Source: Rhodomicrobium sp963706665 (lineage in GTDB: Bacteria; Pseudomonadota; Alphaproteobacteria; Rhizobiales; Rhodomicrobiaceae). From it: 64,000 nucleotides of DNA. The DNA lies in contig CAVPNP010000042.1 in the NCBI GenBank assembly GCA_963706665.1, positions 62,001 through 126,000 of the forward strand, read 5' to 3'. Shown one piece after another: positions 19,040 to 28,874 of this stretch (positions are counted from its first letter, which is position 1; each line of letters opens with the position of its first letter). Position numbers and translations under genes: made by a program. The notes beneath the pieces are model-generated. The model did not search any database, was not told where the DNA came from, and worked only from the letters and a program-made list of their open reading frames with translations.

Positions 19040-20353
19040 ATGGCCGAAATTACTCGCCGTGGTGTCATCAAGGGTGGCACAGCGCTTGCCGCAGCAGGTG
19101 GTCTAGGTCTCCTCGACTGGGCCAAGGCTTGGGCCGAGACCTCTCCATGGAAGCCGGAGCCGGGCGCAAAACTTTCCATGCTTCGCTGGAAATATTTCGT
19201 GCAGGCTGAGGACGACGCTTTCCTCGCGCTTCTCGATGCTTTCGATAAAGCGACGGGCGTTAAGGTGTCCGTTTCACGCGAGTCTTATGAAGATGTCCAA
19301 CCGAAGGCTTCTGTAGCCGCCAATACCGGAGCTGGACCCGATCTTTTCTGGGGGCTCTATACGCTGCCTCATCTCTTCCCGGATAAATGTATCGATGTCA
19401 CCGACGTTGCCGATTATGTCGGGAAGAAAAACGGAGGCTGGGTCGACAGCGCACAAAAATATGGCAAAGGCGCTGGCACCAAGTGGATCGACATCCCGCT
19501 TTGCTATACGGGGATCCTTCTCAACTACCGCCTTTCCTCGTTGCAAAAGGCGGGGTTCTCGAAATTCCCGGCCACAACCGAAGAATTTATGGAATACGCC
19601 AAGGCCACCAAAAAGAACAACACTCCTGGCGGCCTCGCCTTCGGGCACGCTTCTGGCGACGGTAATGCCTGGGCGCATTGGTGCCTGTGGTCTCACGGCG
19701 GCAACACGGTCGATAAGGACGATAAGGTCGTCATCAACTCGCCTGAAACCGCAAAAGCTCTCGACTACGCGAAGCAGCTTTACGACAACATGATTCCGGG
19801 GGTCGCTTCCTGGAACGATGCTTCGAATAACAAGGCTTTCCTGTCGGGCGATATTCACTGGACCGGAAATGGCATTTCAATCTATGCCGCAGCCCTCAAG
19901 GACCCGGCGAAGAAAGAGATTGCGGACGACATGGATCATTCGATCTGGCCAGTCGGACCTATTGGCCGTCCGACCGAGTTCCACCTCATGTTCCCACTAC
20001 TCGCTATGCAGTACACGAAATATCCGCAAGCCTGTAAGGCACTAATGGCCTTCATGGTCGAAGCGGAGAACTTCAATCCCTGGCTCCTCGCGTCGGGCGG
20101 TTATCTGACGCACTGCTTGAATGCCTACGATGCCAATCCGGTTTGGACGTCGGATCCGAAGCGCACCCCATTCCGGGATGCTGCGAAGCGTTCTCTAACC
20201 GCTGGCGGACAAGGCTCGGTTGGCGAAAAAGCAGCGAGCGCAATCGCTGATTTTGTCCTTCTCGACATGTTTGCGGCTTACGCAACCGGTCGCGAAGACG
20301 CCAAAGGCGCCATGAAGCTCGCCGAGCGGCAGCTTCAGCGCATTTACCGTTAG
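19040..20353 (+). CDS. Sugar-type ABC transporter substrate-binding protein with Tat signal
   Basis: Receptor of an ABC importer of the CUT1 (MalE/UgpB) class. The 437-residue protein starts with a twin-arginine leader, EITRRGVIKGGTALAAAGG, pointing to export in folded form. The mature protein shows the MalE-like pattern with GPDLFWGLYTLPHLF and a conserved GDIHWTGNGISIY. AAGGAAGGA precedes the ATG. The two permease genes follow. The ligand is unknown; DenD and GlcG homologs nearby hint at a sugar acid or polyol. Confidence 0.88.
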   Translation: MAEITRRGVIKGGTALAAAGGLGLLDWAKAWAETSPWKPEPGAKLSMLRWKYFVQAEDDAFLALLDAFDKATGVKVSVSRESYEDVQPKASVAANTGAGPDLFWGLYTLPHLFPDKCIDVTDVADYVGKKNGGWVDSAQKYGKGAGTKWIDIPLCYTGILLNYRLSSLQKAGFSKFPATTEEFMEYAKATKKNNTPGGLAFGHASGDGNAWAHWCLWSHGGNTVDKDDKVVINSPETAKALDYAKQLYDNMIPGVASWNDASNNKAFLSGDIHWTGNGISIYAAALKDPAKKEIADDMDHSIWPVGPIGRPTEFHLMFPLLAMQYTKYPQACKALMAFMVEAENFNPWLLASGGYLTHCLNAYDANPVWTSDPKRTPFRDAAKRSLTAGGQGSVGEKAASAIADFVLLDMFAAYATGREDAKGAMKLAERQLQRIYR

Positions 20354-20505
20354 AGGCGCTTGGCCATTATGAAAAACAAGTACCTCCTCGCCCATCCACT
20401 CTCTCTTGCGGGGCCAACAGATCATGGCTCTGACCAGGGCGTGACTTTACCTCAGCCGCGAGATGGCCGGGGCGAAGAGGGCTTGAACTACAAGGAGAGC
20501 CGCCT

Positions 20506-21456
20506 ATGACAATCGCTGTCGAAGGCAGGATGCCAACTCCCACAAGCGTAGGCGCATGGACAAGGCTGAAGACGAACCGTAACTGGCTCGGCGCTTGGTT
20601 CATGCTGCCTGCCGCTGGGTTTCTGATTTTGTTCCTCGCCTATCCGCTAGGTCTTGGAATTTGGATGTCCTTTACGGACGCGCGCCTTGGTCGCGGTGGC
20701 TCGTTTATCGGCCTAGAAAACTACGAGTGGTTATGGGACGATTCCGTCTTCTGGCTCTCCGTCACGAACACACTTCTCTATACTGTGGTCGCCAGCGTCA
20801 TAAAATTCGCGGTTGGGCTCTATCTCGCCCTTCTTCTGAATGAGCGCATGCCCTTCAAGGCGATCCTTCGCGCGCTGGTCCTCATTCCATTTATCGTGCC
20901 GACCGTCCTATCGGCTATCGCGTTTTGGTGGCTGTTCGACGCGCAGTTTTCGATCATATCCTGGTCGCTGAAGCATCTGGGTCTCATCACGGAAAATATC
21001 GATTTTCTCGGCCAACCGTGGAATGCACGCTGGTCAGCGATTTTCGCGAATATCTGGCGTGGGGTTCCCTTTGTGGCGATTACTTTGCTTGCGGGGCTGC
21101 AAACGATTTCGCCCTCGCTCTACGAGGCCGCGACCATCGACGGCGCAACCCGCTGGCAGATTTTCCGGCACATCACCTTCCCATTGCTCACCCCGATTAT
21201 CGCGGTGGTCATGACGTTCTCGGTGTTGTTCACCTTCACCGACTTCCAGCTCATCTGGGTTCTGACGCGGGGCGGCCCGGTCAATGCTACTCAGCTGATG
21301 GCTACGCTGTCCTATCAGCGCGCAATTCTCGGCGGGCATTTGGGCGAAGGCGCTGCGATCTCCACAGCGATGATCCCTCTCCTGCTTATGGTAATACTCT
21401 TGTCCTGGTTTGGGCTGCAACGCAGGAAGTGGCAGCAAGGAGGCGAAGATGGTTGA
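20506..21456 (+). CDS. Sugar-type ABC transporter permease (MalF/UgpA class)
   Basis: A 316-residue inner-membrane permease with six to seven hydrophobic segments and the EAA-loop region ISPSLYEAATIDGATRWQIFRHITFPLL, which docks the ATPase. The start has AAGGAGAG upstream. The 3' end overlaps the next permease gene by eight bases, indicating coupled translation. Confidence 0.9.
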   Translation: MTIAVEGRMPTPTSVGAWTRLKTNRNWLGAWFMLPAAGFLILFLAYPLGLGIWMSFTDARLGRGGSFIGLENYEWLWDDSVFWLSVTNTLLYTVVASVIKFAVGLYLALLLNERMPFKAILRALVLIPFIVPTVLSAIAFWWLFDAQFSIISWSLKHLGLITENIDFLGQPWNARWSAIFANIWRGVPFVAITLLAGLQTISPSLYEAATIDGATRWQIFRHITFPLLTPIIAVVMTFSVLFTFTDFQLIWVLTRGGPVNATQLMATLSYQRAILGGHLGEGAAISTAMIPLLLMVILLSWFGLQRRKWQQGGEDG

Positions 21457-22378
21457 TCTTCCCAACGCGCAAGCGATTACGCAAAAGGTGAAGGCGCCGA
21501 AGGCTGTGCGTGCGGGCCGCGAAGCGGAGGGCATGGACTATCTGGAGTCGCTGCCACGGCGGCTTGTCACTCTCTATTTGCCGCTCTTCATCATCCTCGC
21601 GGTGCTGCTGTTCCCGTTCTATTGGATGGCGCTTACATCCATTAAGCCCGACGAGCAGCTGCTGGACCTCGATAAATACAGCCCGTTCTGGACCACAACG
21701 CCAACCCTCAAGCATATCCGCAAGCTACTTTTCGAGACGCAGTATCCGCTGTGGTTGTGGAACACGATGCTTGTTGCCGCCGCGTCCACGGTGCTGGCGA
21801 TGGTGGCGAGCGTGCTGGCCGCTTATGCGATCGTGAGGCTGCGCTTCAAAGGCGCGTCCCTCACCGGCGGACTGATCTTCCTTGCCTATCTCGTTCCACC
21901 GTCGATCCTGTTCATTCCGCTTTCGACGGTCGTCTATCAGTATGGTTTGTTTGACACGCCTTTCGCGCTCATACTTACCTACCCCACGATCCTGATCCCA
22001 TTCTCGACCTGGCTCCTGATGGGCTATTTCAAAACCATCCCTCTCGAGCTTGAGGAATGCGCGCTCATCGACGGGGCCGGGCGCTGGCAGATCCTCCGCA
22101 AGATCATCCTGCCTCTCGCCATACCGGGGCTGATTTCGGCTTTCATATTCTGCTTTACGCTCTGCTGGAACGAGTTCATCTACGCTCTCTCGTTCATATC
22201 GGCGACGGAGAACAAGACTGTGCCGGTGGCGATCATAAGCGAATTCGTGGACGGCGATATTTATCGCTGGGGCTCGCTGATGGCAGGCGCGCTTGTGGGG
22301 TCACTGCCGCTCGTCATCCTCTACGCCTTCTTTGTCGAGCACTATGTCTCGGCTATGACAGGCGCGGTGAAGGAATAA
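21449..22378 (+). CDS. Sugar-type ABC transporter permease (MalG/UgpE class)
   Basis: Second permease of the importer, about 309 residues with six membrane segments and the EAA loop IPLELEECALIDGAGRWQILRKIILPLA. The frame is open further upstream, but the ATG at 21449 has AAGGAGG at 21438-21444 and is the best start. No ATPase gene follows: the next gene is convergent. The importer must use an ATPase from elsewhere, as MsmK/MalK-like shared ATPases do. Confidence 0.88.
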   Translation: MVDLPNAQAITQKVKAPKAVRAGREAEGMDYLESLPRRLVTLYLPLFIILAVLLFPFYWMALTSIKPDEQLLDLDKYSPFWTTTPTLKHIRKLLFETQYPLWLWNTMLVAAASTVLAMVASVLAAYAIVRLRFKGASLTGGLIFLAYLVPPSILFIPLSTVVYQYGLFDTPFALILTYPTILIPFSTWLLMGYFKTIPLELEECALIDGAGRWQILRKIILPLAIPGLISAFIFCFTLCWNEFIYALSFISATENKTVPVAIISEFVDGDIYRWGSLMAGALVGSLPLVILYAFFVEHYVSAMTGAVKE

Positions 22379-22405
22379 TTCTTCGACAAGAGCTTGTGCC
22401 TGTGA

Positions 22406-22431
22406 CCGGCCCTCCCCAGCGGGAGGGCCGG
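22406..22431. terminator. GC-rich hairpin between convergent genes
   Basis: Perfect 11-base arms (22406-22416 and 22421-22431) with a four-base loop CAGC, between the permease gene and the convergent dehydrogenase gene. No T tract is present. It probably acts as a bidirectional terminator. Confidence 0.6.
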
Positions 22432-22439
22432 GCGGAGGT

Positions 22440-23414
22440 TCACTTAAGCCGCTCATCCTCGATATGGGCGCGGATGACGTCGTCAAAACTCTCGTCACCC
22501 TTGAAGCCCAGAGCTTCCGCGCGGGTGGTGTCCCACGCGCCAGGCCAACCGCCGACGATGCGAGTGATAGTCTCATCGGGCTGCAGGTGAATGCGGGCCA
22601 CGGCTTCTTCTCCCGCGACCCGCGAGAGGGATGCAATCATTTCCCGAACGCTCACGGACAAGCCCGGAAGATTAACCGCTCTGTCGTCCCCTAAGGCGTC
22701 GGACGCGAGTTCATGGCCTCTAACCAACGCCTCAATCGCACAACGCGGCGATGACACCCAAATCCGCGTGTCGAGCGCGACGGGGCACACCGCATCCTGG
22801 CCGTTCAGAGGCTCTCTGATTATTCCGCTGGCGAAAGACGAAGCGGCCTTGTTGGGCAATCCCGGACGGACGCTAATGGTTGGCAAGCGCAGGATGCGGC
22901 CATCGACGAAACCCTTACGGCTGTAATCCGATAGCAGAAGCTCGCCAATCGCCTTTTGCGCCCCGTAGGAGGAGCGGGGCTTTAACGCCGTGTCATCACG
23001 GACAAGTTCTGGCAATGCACCGCCATAAACAGCGACCGAGCTGGTAAACACCACTCGTGGGCGGCTGGCGCTGGCCCGGCAGGCTTCCAGTAGGTTGTGC
23101 GAGGCCTGAAGATTGACGCGCATTCCGAGATCGAAATCAGCCTCGGCCTGACCGCTGACCACCGCAGCCAGATGAAAAACGGACGACGTGTCCGAGCCGA
23201 TGACGTCCCGCAGCAAAGCCGGTTCGGCGATGTCGCCCTCAATAGCGTGTAGGCGCGGGTCTGACAGACCTTGCGCGGCAACCATATCGAGGAGAACGAT
23301 TTTTTCGATTTGACGAGGCTCACCGTCTGGCGCGTTCAGCGTTCCCAGTTCGAGCAGCCTTTTTGCGAGGCGGCGGCCAAGAAATCCCGCGCCGCCGGTA
23401 ATGACGACCTTCAT
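22440..23414 (-). CDS. denD: NAD-dependent epimerase/dehydrogenase, D-erythronate dehydrogenase-like
   Basis: A 324-residue extended SDR with the N-terminal GGAGFLGRRLA nucleotide-binding loop, TSSVAVYGG and the catalytic YGAQK. The segments RLPTISVRPGLPNKAASSFASGIIREPLNG and ALDTRIWVSSPRCA are characteristic of the DenD group. DenD oxidises D-erythronate at C2 in tetronate degradation. Placement beside a sugar-type importer supports a role in sugar-acid use. Close relatives act on other sugar acids, so the substrate is provisional. Confidence 0.75.
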   Translation of the reverse strand: MKVVITGGAGFLGRRLAKRLLELGTLNAPDGEPRQIEKIVLLDMVAAQGLSDPRLHAIEGDIAEPALLRDVIGSDTSSVFHLAAVVSGQAEADFDLGMRVNLQASHNLLEACRASASRPRVVFTSSVAVYGGALPELVRDDTALKPRSSYGAQKAIGELLLSDYSRKGFVDGRILRLPTISVRPGLPNKAASSFASGIIREPLNGQDAVCPVALDTRIWVSSPRCAIEALVRGHELASDALGDDRAVNLPGLSVSVREMIASLSRVAGEEAVARIHLQPDETITRIVGGWPGAWDTTRAEALGFKGDESFDDVIRAHIEDERLK

Positions 23415-23720
23415 GTCGCTATCCTATTCCGAACAGTTTCTCCCAGCCGAAAGGCTGCGGCACAGCCCAAACTCATTGAAGGTTGGTTGTCCAGAAAATA
23501 TTTTCACGTGTCGCGGAAAGCGTTACATCCAATTCGTGGTGCGGCTAGAATTTCACGCGGTGCCTGCTCCTTGGTGGCATAGATGAGGCATCTTTGCAAA
23601 GCGCCGATAAAGTAGCACTAACAATAGCTGGCGAAACCAAACCCACGCCATTTTAGATCTGCTATAGTCAACCGCCACACGTGGCTGGCCTAATCCAACC
23701 AATTCGAGAGGGCTATATTG
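23415..23720. other. Intergenic region between divergent genes
   Basis: About 306 bases between the divergent denD-like and FecR-domain genes. It must hold both promoters. I see no convincing gene, repeat or RNA structure in it. Confidence 0.5.
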
Positions 23721-24344
23721 ATGAGATCGTCCCTCTTCTTGCTCACGAGGCGTAAAGTACTCGCGCTCTGGGTTGTAGCAGCAGCTAGTTTTTCACAAGC
23801 TACAGTCTTCGCCATCGAGCAGCGAGCCGGGTCAGTCTTGGAATTGATCGGAGCAGCGACCGCCACAGCCGAGGAGAAGACGCGCAATCTCGCCCCGCAG
23901 GAATCGGTTCTCGTTGGTGAGACGATAAAAACAGGGTCTGGAGCCCGGCTTTCTCTCCTGATTGGAGCGAGCACCAAACTCCGGCTCGGGGGGAAAACGG
24001 AGCTGCGGATCGACAGCTACACGGCAAACGCTGGGGGAGAGATTGACCTCGCTTACGGAACAGTCAAGTGCGAGCAAGGCGCGAGCGCCCCTCTCGACAG
24101 TCTGCGGTTTAAAACGCCCTTTGGCCTAATCGCCGCACAGGGTACTGTCTTTTACGCTGGCCCAAGCCGTGGAGCGTTTGGGATATTTGTGCGCCAGGGA
24201 AAGGTCACTGTGAGCGCCGGTGGGCGAGCGGTGATTGCCGGGCCCGGAGAAGGAACATACATCGCAAAGCAAGGCGCAGCACCTGCTAAGCCATTTGTAT
24301 GGAGGCCGGAGCGCATTCGCGAGATCGAAGCGCAAGTACGCTGA
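23721..24344 (+). CDS. FecR-domain exported protein
   Basis: About 207 residues, with an N-terminal signal anchor (ALWVVAAASFSQATVFA) and a FecR domain from about residue 35 to 175. Landmarks are AGSVLELIGAAT, GETIKTGSGARLSLLIGASTKLRLGG, LRFKTPFGLIAAQGTVFY and GIFVRQGKVTVSAGG. FecR domains of this stand-alone type are periplasmic sensors or cell-envelope proteins; no sigma factor or TonB receptor gene lies beside it. The ATG at 23721 is preferred over the TTG just before it. It ends four bases from the convergent ceramidase-like gene. Confidence 0.8.
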   Translation: MRSSLFLLTRRKVLALWVVAAASFSQATVFAIEQRAGSVLELIGAATATAEEKTRNLAPQESVLVGETIKTGSGARLSLLIGASTKLRLGGKTELRIDSYTANAGGEIDLAYGTVKCEQGASAPLDSLRFKTPFGLIAAQGTVFYAGPSRGAFGIFVRQGKVTVSAGGRAVIAGPGEGTYIAKQGAAPAKPFVWRPERIREIEAQVR

Positions 24345-24347
24345 TGA

Positions 24348-25151
24348 TCAGGACACCCCGTAAGAGGCTTGGCGTGCTTTCGGGCGCGGAGGAAGTACCT
24401 GCTCTTGAGGGTTCCCATATTTGATTGCTGTAACAAGGAGTAGGAACAAAGTCAGCGCATTTAAGATGTGCCAGATAAAGTGCGTGCCAAGCCGATGGCC
24501 GAAGACGATCCACTCGCCGCATAATCTCAGATCAAGCGAGCGAAAAGCCATTGAGGCAATGAATACACACCCCGCACCGAATACAAGGCCAGCACTCGGA
24601 TGCCGTTTCAACGAAAGTAAGCTAGCCATAAGCCATATCGCGATCAGCGCTGGCGCATAACCAAGGCTGCCATTCAAGCAGCGCGCCTGTGCCCCCGCCG
24701 GGACGTTATCGAGAAGAAAGCCGAAGCGGCCATCCCAGCATTGTATATTAAACGCCAAAGCCATAAGCCCGATGAAGGCTGCAATACCAGCGAGTGTGAG
24801 AAACCAGGAGACGCCGGCCAAACGGCGCAGCGCGAAGGTCAAGTAGGCTAACATGAAAAATCCGATTGGCCCTGTGTCGGCCTGCACGGTTTTTACATTG
24901 GGCACCGTATGGAACATGTAGCTTCCGATGCCGATCGCGATAAAATTCAAAATGAAAAGATAGTGCCAAAACGAACGCTGTGATGAAGGGCGAAAAGCGA
25001 GCATGACGATACCCGCCAGCGCAGCGAGGATGAAGGCGCCATTAGTCACCGCGTTGAGAGGCTCAGCCCAGTAGTCAGGGTTGCCGCCGCGTTCGCAGTA
25101 ATCGAATATCGTCGCCCCGGTCCGTGATGCCATCGCGTTCGATCTACCCAT
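24348..25151 (-). CDS. Ceramidase-family (CREST superfamily) membrane protein
   Basis: A 267-residue protein with seven hydrophobic segments. The N-terminal DYCERGGNPDYWAEPLNAVTN, the GIGSYMFHT histidine, the SLDLRLC aspartate and the late GTHFIWHILNA histidines form the metal-site pattern of alkaline ceramidases and related CREST hydrolases. Bacterial members are uncharacterised for the most part; an amidase acting on a lipid is the family expectation. Initiation at 25133 (second Met) is an alternative. Confidence 0.75.
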   Translation of the reverse strand: MGRSNAMASRTGATIFDYCERGGNPDYWAEPLNAVTNGAFILAALAGIVMLAFRPSSQRSFWHYLFILNFIAIGIGSYMFHTVPNVKTVQADTGPIGFFMLAYLTFALRRLAGVSWFLTLAGIAAFIGLMALAFNIQCWDGRFGFLLDNVPAGAQARCLNGSLGYAPALIAIWLMASLLSLKRHPSAGLVFGAGCVFIASMAFRSLDLRLCGEWIVFGHRLGTHFIWHILNALTLFLLLVTAIKYGNPQEQVLPPRPKARQASYGVS

Positions 25152-25309
25152 GAGACCTGCACTAGATGGTAGGCACCATAACGAACCAAATTCTTGAAAA
25201 CGATCATTTTCGCCATTTCACCGCACAAATTCCCGGGATAGTGTTAGCTTGTCTTGGCGCAAGCTTCGGCATTCTATCTGTTGCGACGCCGGGGGATTTG
25301 GGGTGGCCG

Positions 25310-25729
25310 ATGAGCAAGAAATTTAGCGCGCTCGCACTGGGCGCTGCTGTGGTGGGTTTGATCGCCACGGGCGATATGGTGAAGGCCGAAGCGCAAAATG
25401 ACGCCCCGGCGAAGGCAAAGCGCAAAGCAGCACATCGCGCGCCATATCGCGGCTGCTGCGAGGAGGGGCATCGCTTCGTCTATGCCGAGAGTTGGTATGG
25501 GCAGAATAAAGTCATCGCGCCGGTTCGTTATGCCGAATTCGGCGAGCAGGTTCGCATACCGGGCGGAACTTGGGTTTATTGCGAATATTCATGCGAATAT
25601 ACATTGCGGAAGCAAAGCCTCGATTTTTGGAATGCCGTAACGCGCGAGAGGCAGCGCGTTGCTCCTACCTATTCACCAAAGGATTTCTATATCGACCGCT
25701 TCGGCAACCGCCGCGACTACTTGTTTTAG
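25310..25729 (+). CDS. Small exported protein of unknown function
   Basis: A 139-residue product with a signal peptide (MSKKFSALALGAAVVGLIATGDMVKAEA). The mature part has a CCEEGH pair of cysteines, a YCEYSCEY cluster and a conserved-looking basic-aromatic end (DRFGNRRDYLF). The cysteines suggest disulfides in the periplasm. The frame is open from 25166, but the ATG at 25310 begins the signal peptide and follows a purine-rich stretch. I do not recognise a named family. Confidence 0.65.
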   Translation: MSKKFSALALGAAVVGLIATGDMVKAEAQNDAPAKAKRKAAHRAPYRGCCEEGHRFVYAESWYGQNKVIAPVRYAEFGEQVRIPGGTWVYCEYSCEYTLRKQSLDFWNAVTRERQRVAPTYSPKDFYIDRFGNRRDYLF

Positions 25730-25981
25730 TTTAGGAAAAATTTTTCTGCATCTATCTGCGCAAACATTTCGCGTGCGCCTCGTTTAGCCTTCGACAAAAT
25801 CCTATTTTGATCACCATCAGTTTCGTTCCGGTGCTGTGCTTTAAATTCACCCAACAGACGTTACTTCGGCATTCGCCACCTTGAAACGCGCCCCCCTCGT
25901 CAGCCATATGCTGCTCGATAGCTGCTACCTCAGCATGATCGCTGAGGGCAACCCACCGAATGGCTAAAGAAAGCTCTAACG

Positions 25982-26383
25982 ATGGCAAAGAAAGAGTTCA
26001 GTCAGTGGATGTGGTTCGAAGCACTGGAGAGGCTTTCACAGGCCCAGCGTCTTCATCAGCAGTTTTTTACCGTGCAGCAGGGCGTGCAGCCAGCTTGGGA
26101 GCCGCCCATCGATTTGCTTGAAACAGAGAGAGAAGTTCTGATTTTCTTTGCATTGCCCGGGGTGGCCCCCGACGCCGTTGAGGTTGTCATCGAAGATGAT
26201 TGCCTCGTTGTGTCGGGAAAACGCGTGCTCCCCGAGGAGCTGCGAACTGCGCTCATACATCGGCTTGAACTGCCACAAGGGCGTTTCGAACGCCGAGTTG
26301 TTCTGCCGCGGCATCGCTATGACTCGGTCAATCGCGAAGCAATCAACGGTTGTTTGCTTATTACACTGCACAAACTGTCTTAG
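25982..26383 (+). CDS. Hsp20/alpha-crystallin small heat-shock protein
   Basis: A 133-residue chaperone with an alpha-crystallin domain from about residue 38: WEPPIDLLETEREVLIFFALPGVAPDAVEVVIEDDCLVVSG, ending with GCLLITLHKLS. The GRFERRVVLP segment is typical. It forms oligomers that hold unfolded proteins. It ends 14 bases before lon, so the two probably form a protein-quality-control operon. The C-terminal IXI motif is absent, which may limit oligomer size. Confidence 0.87.
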   Translation: MAKKEFSQWMWFEALERLSQAQRLHQQFFTVQQGVQPAWEPPIDLLETEREVLIFFALPGVAPDAVEVVIEDDCLVVSGKRVLPEELRTALIHRLELPQGRFERRVVLPRHRYDSVNREAINGCLLITLHKLS

Positions 26384-26397
26384 GGGAGATAGGCATT

Positions 26398-28813
26398 ATG
26401 GACGATCAAAATATGTCTAACCCGCAAGAAGGAAGCGGTGGCGCCGAAGCAGCTTCCAGCATTGAAAGCCCAAAATCCGACACGCTCCTAATCCTGCCCG
26501 TTCGCGAAACGGTTTTATTTCCGGGCGTCTTGTTCCCAATTTCAATCGGGCGGCAGATCTCGATTGCGGCGGTTCAGCAGGCTGTCCGTGAACAACGGCA
26601 AATCGGCGTATTGATGCAGCGGGAAGCCGCGATGGCCGAACCGACGGGCGTCGATATGCTGAGAGTTGGCACCGTTGCGAATATCGTCCGCTACGTCACC
26701 GCTCCAGACGGCGGCCACCACGTGATCGTTCAGGGAGTGGAGCGTTTTCGGACCCTCGAATTCGTTCAAGAACGGCCATTTATGGAAGCCAAAGTGCTTC
26801 ATATACCTGAGCCAAACGGTGACGGACCCGAAATCGAAGCGCGCACCCTTTTGGTGCGCCAGCAAGCCATCGAAGCGCTTGAGCTTCTGCCGCAGATCCC
26901 CGCTGAATTGATTGGCGCGATACAGTCGGTCGGCACGCCGGGCGCTTTAAGCGACCTAGCCGCAGCCTATATGGACATCTCGGCTGAGCAAAAGCAGGAG
27001 CTTTTGGAGACAGTCGATCTCACCCAGCGCATGGACAAGGTATCGCGCCTACTTTCTCAGCGGATCGAGGTTCTTCGCATCTCTCAAGAGATTGGCCAGC
27101 AGACGAAAGCCGCGTTCGATGAGCGTCAACGCGAGGCGGTATTGCGCGAGCAAATGGCGGCTATCCAGCGTCAACTTGGTGAGGGTGACGGCAGGGCGGC
27201 TGAAGTTGCTGAACTAAACGAGGCCATTACAAAAGCGCAAATGCCGCAGGAAGTTGAGGCGCAAGCGCGCAAGGAATTGCGCCGCTATGAGCGTATGCCC
27301 GAGGTAGCAGCCGAATCCGGTATGATTCGCGCCTATTTGGATGTGCTGGTCGAACTCCCCTGGGCGCTCCCAGCCGAAAAGCCGATTGAGATCGCGCACG
27401 CCCGCCAAGTGCTTGAGGAAGACCATTTCGGTCTCGAAAAAATCAAGCAGCGCATCGTTGAATATCTCGCCGTCCGCAAGCTCGCGCCGCAGGGGAAAGC
27501 GCCCATACTGTGCTTTGTAGGCCCTCCCGGTGTTGGCAAAACCTCACTTGGACAGTCGATTGCGCGGGCCATGGACCGGCCTTTTGTCCGCGTCAGCCTT
27601 GGCGGCGTTCACGACGAGGCGGAAATCAGAGGCCACCGCCGCACCTATATCGGCGCGCTGCCCGGCAATATCATCCAAGCGATCCGCAAGGCTGGCGCGC
27701 GTGACTGCGTTATGATGCTCGATGAGATCGACAAAATGGGACGTGGCATTCAGGGCGACCCATCCGCCGCAATGCTCGAAGTCTTAGACCCGGAGCAGAA
27801 TTTCTCCTTCCGCGACAATTATCTCGGCGTGCCATTCGACCTTTCGCGCGTCACCTTCATCACGACCGCGAATTTGCTCGATACCATTCCCGGGCCGTTG
27901 CGCGACCGCATGGAAATAATAAGCCTTGCCGGTTACACCGAGGATGAGAAGCTGCAAATAGCGCGGCGCTATCTTGTGCGCCGTCAGCTTGAAGCGAATG
28001 GCCTGACGGCTGAGCAAGCCAGCATCGACGACGACGCCATTCGCGCGATCATCCGCGACTATACGCGCGAAGCAGGAGTGCGAAATCTTGAGCGCGAGAT
28101 CGGCAAGGCCTTCCGTCACGTTGCCGTCCGCATAGCAGACGGCTCCGTTCAGCAGGCGCGCATCACGTGTGGACGATCTGCGCGAGATTTTCGGAGCGCC
28201 GCAATTCGAGAACGAAGTGGCGATGCGAACGAGTGTGCCGGGCGTCGCAACAGGTCTCGCCTGGACGCCTGTCGGCGGCGATATTCTTTTCATCGAGGCC
28301 ACAAGGTCTCCGGGCAAGGGCGGCCTCATTTTGACAGGCCAGCTCGGCGACGTGATGCGTGAAAGCGCCCAGGCCGCGCTGAGCCTGATAAAAAACAGGT
28401 CTGTATCGCTCGGCATTGATCCCGCTATTTTTGAAAAAAGCGAGATTCACATCCACGTGCCAGCAGGCGCCACGCCAAAGGACGGTCCGAGCGCGGGCGT
28501 TGCGATGTTTACGGCGCTTTTCTCGCTTCTGAGCGGCCGAACGGTGAGAAGCGACACCGCAATGACGGGCGAAATCAGCCTTCGCGGGCTTGTGCTACCT
28601 GTCGGCGGCATCAAAGAAAAGGTCACAGCGGCGGCGAGAGCCGGGCTGACGCGCGTATTGCTTCCGGCGCGCAACCGCAGGGATTATGACGACATTCCCG
28701 AGGATACCCGCAAGAGCCTCGAATTCGTCTGGCTGGAGCGCGTGGATGACGCTATCGCCGCAGCGCTTGCAGAAGCTGAAGCAACGGGCACTCAGCTGGA
28801 GGCTGCTAACTGA
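26398..28813 (+). pseudogene. lon: ATP-dependent protease Lon, frameshifted
   Basis: Lon degrades damaged and regulatory proteins. The first frame (26398 to the shift) has the N-terminal LON domain, the coiled-coil region (QIGQQTKAAFDERQREAVLREQM) and the AAA+ module with GPPGVGKTS and MMLDEIDKMG. The protease domain lies in the next frame (from 28169), with the catalytic serine in KDGPSAGVAMF and the lysine in GGIKEKV. One extra T at 28168 separates them; without it the sequence reads ITVDDLREIFG and gives 804 residues, the normal size. A rho-independent terminator follows at 28833. Lon is rarely lost, so sequencing error is plausible. The start at 26398 has GGGGAGA upstream. Confidence 0.88.
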
Positions 28814-28832
28814 GCCGCAGCTCTTGGCGCGC

Positions 28833-28861
28833 AGGAACCGGCCGAGGCGGGTTTCCTTTTT
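28833..28861 (+). terminator. Rho-independent terminator of lon
   Basis: An AGGAACC arm pairs with GGGTTTCCT (28849-28857, allowing one bulge) and runs into a T-rich tail. It lies 20 bases after the lon stop. Confidence 0.6.
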
Positions 28862-28874
28862 ATCACTAGCTTAT

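Noticed and set aside
25752..25988. A 78-residue minus-strand frame before the Hsp20 gene
   Set aside because: No motif, no ribosome site and no match to any family I know. It occupies the likely promoter region of hsp20-lon.
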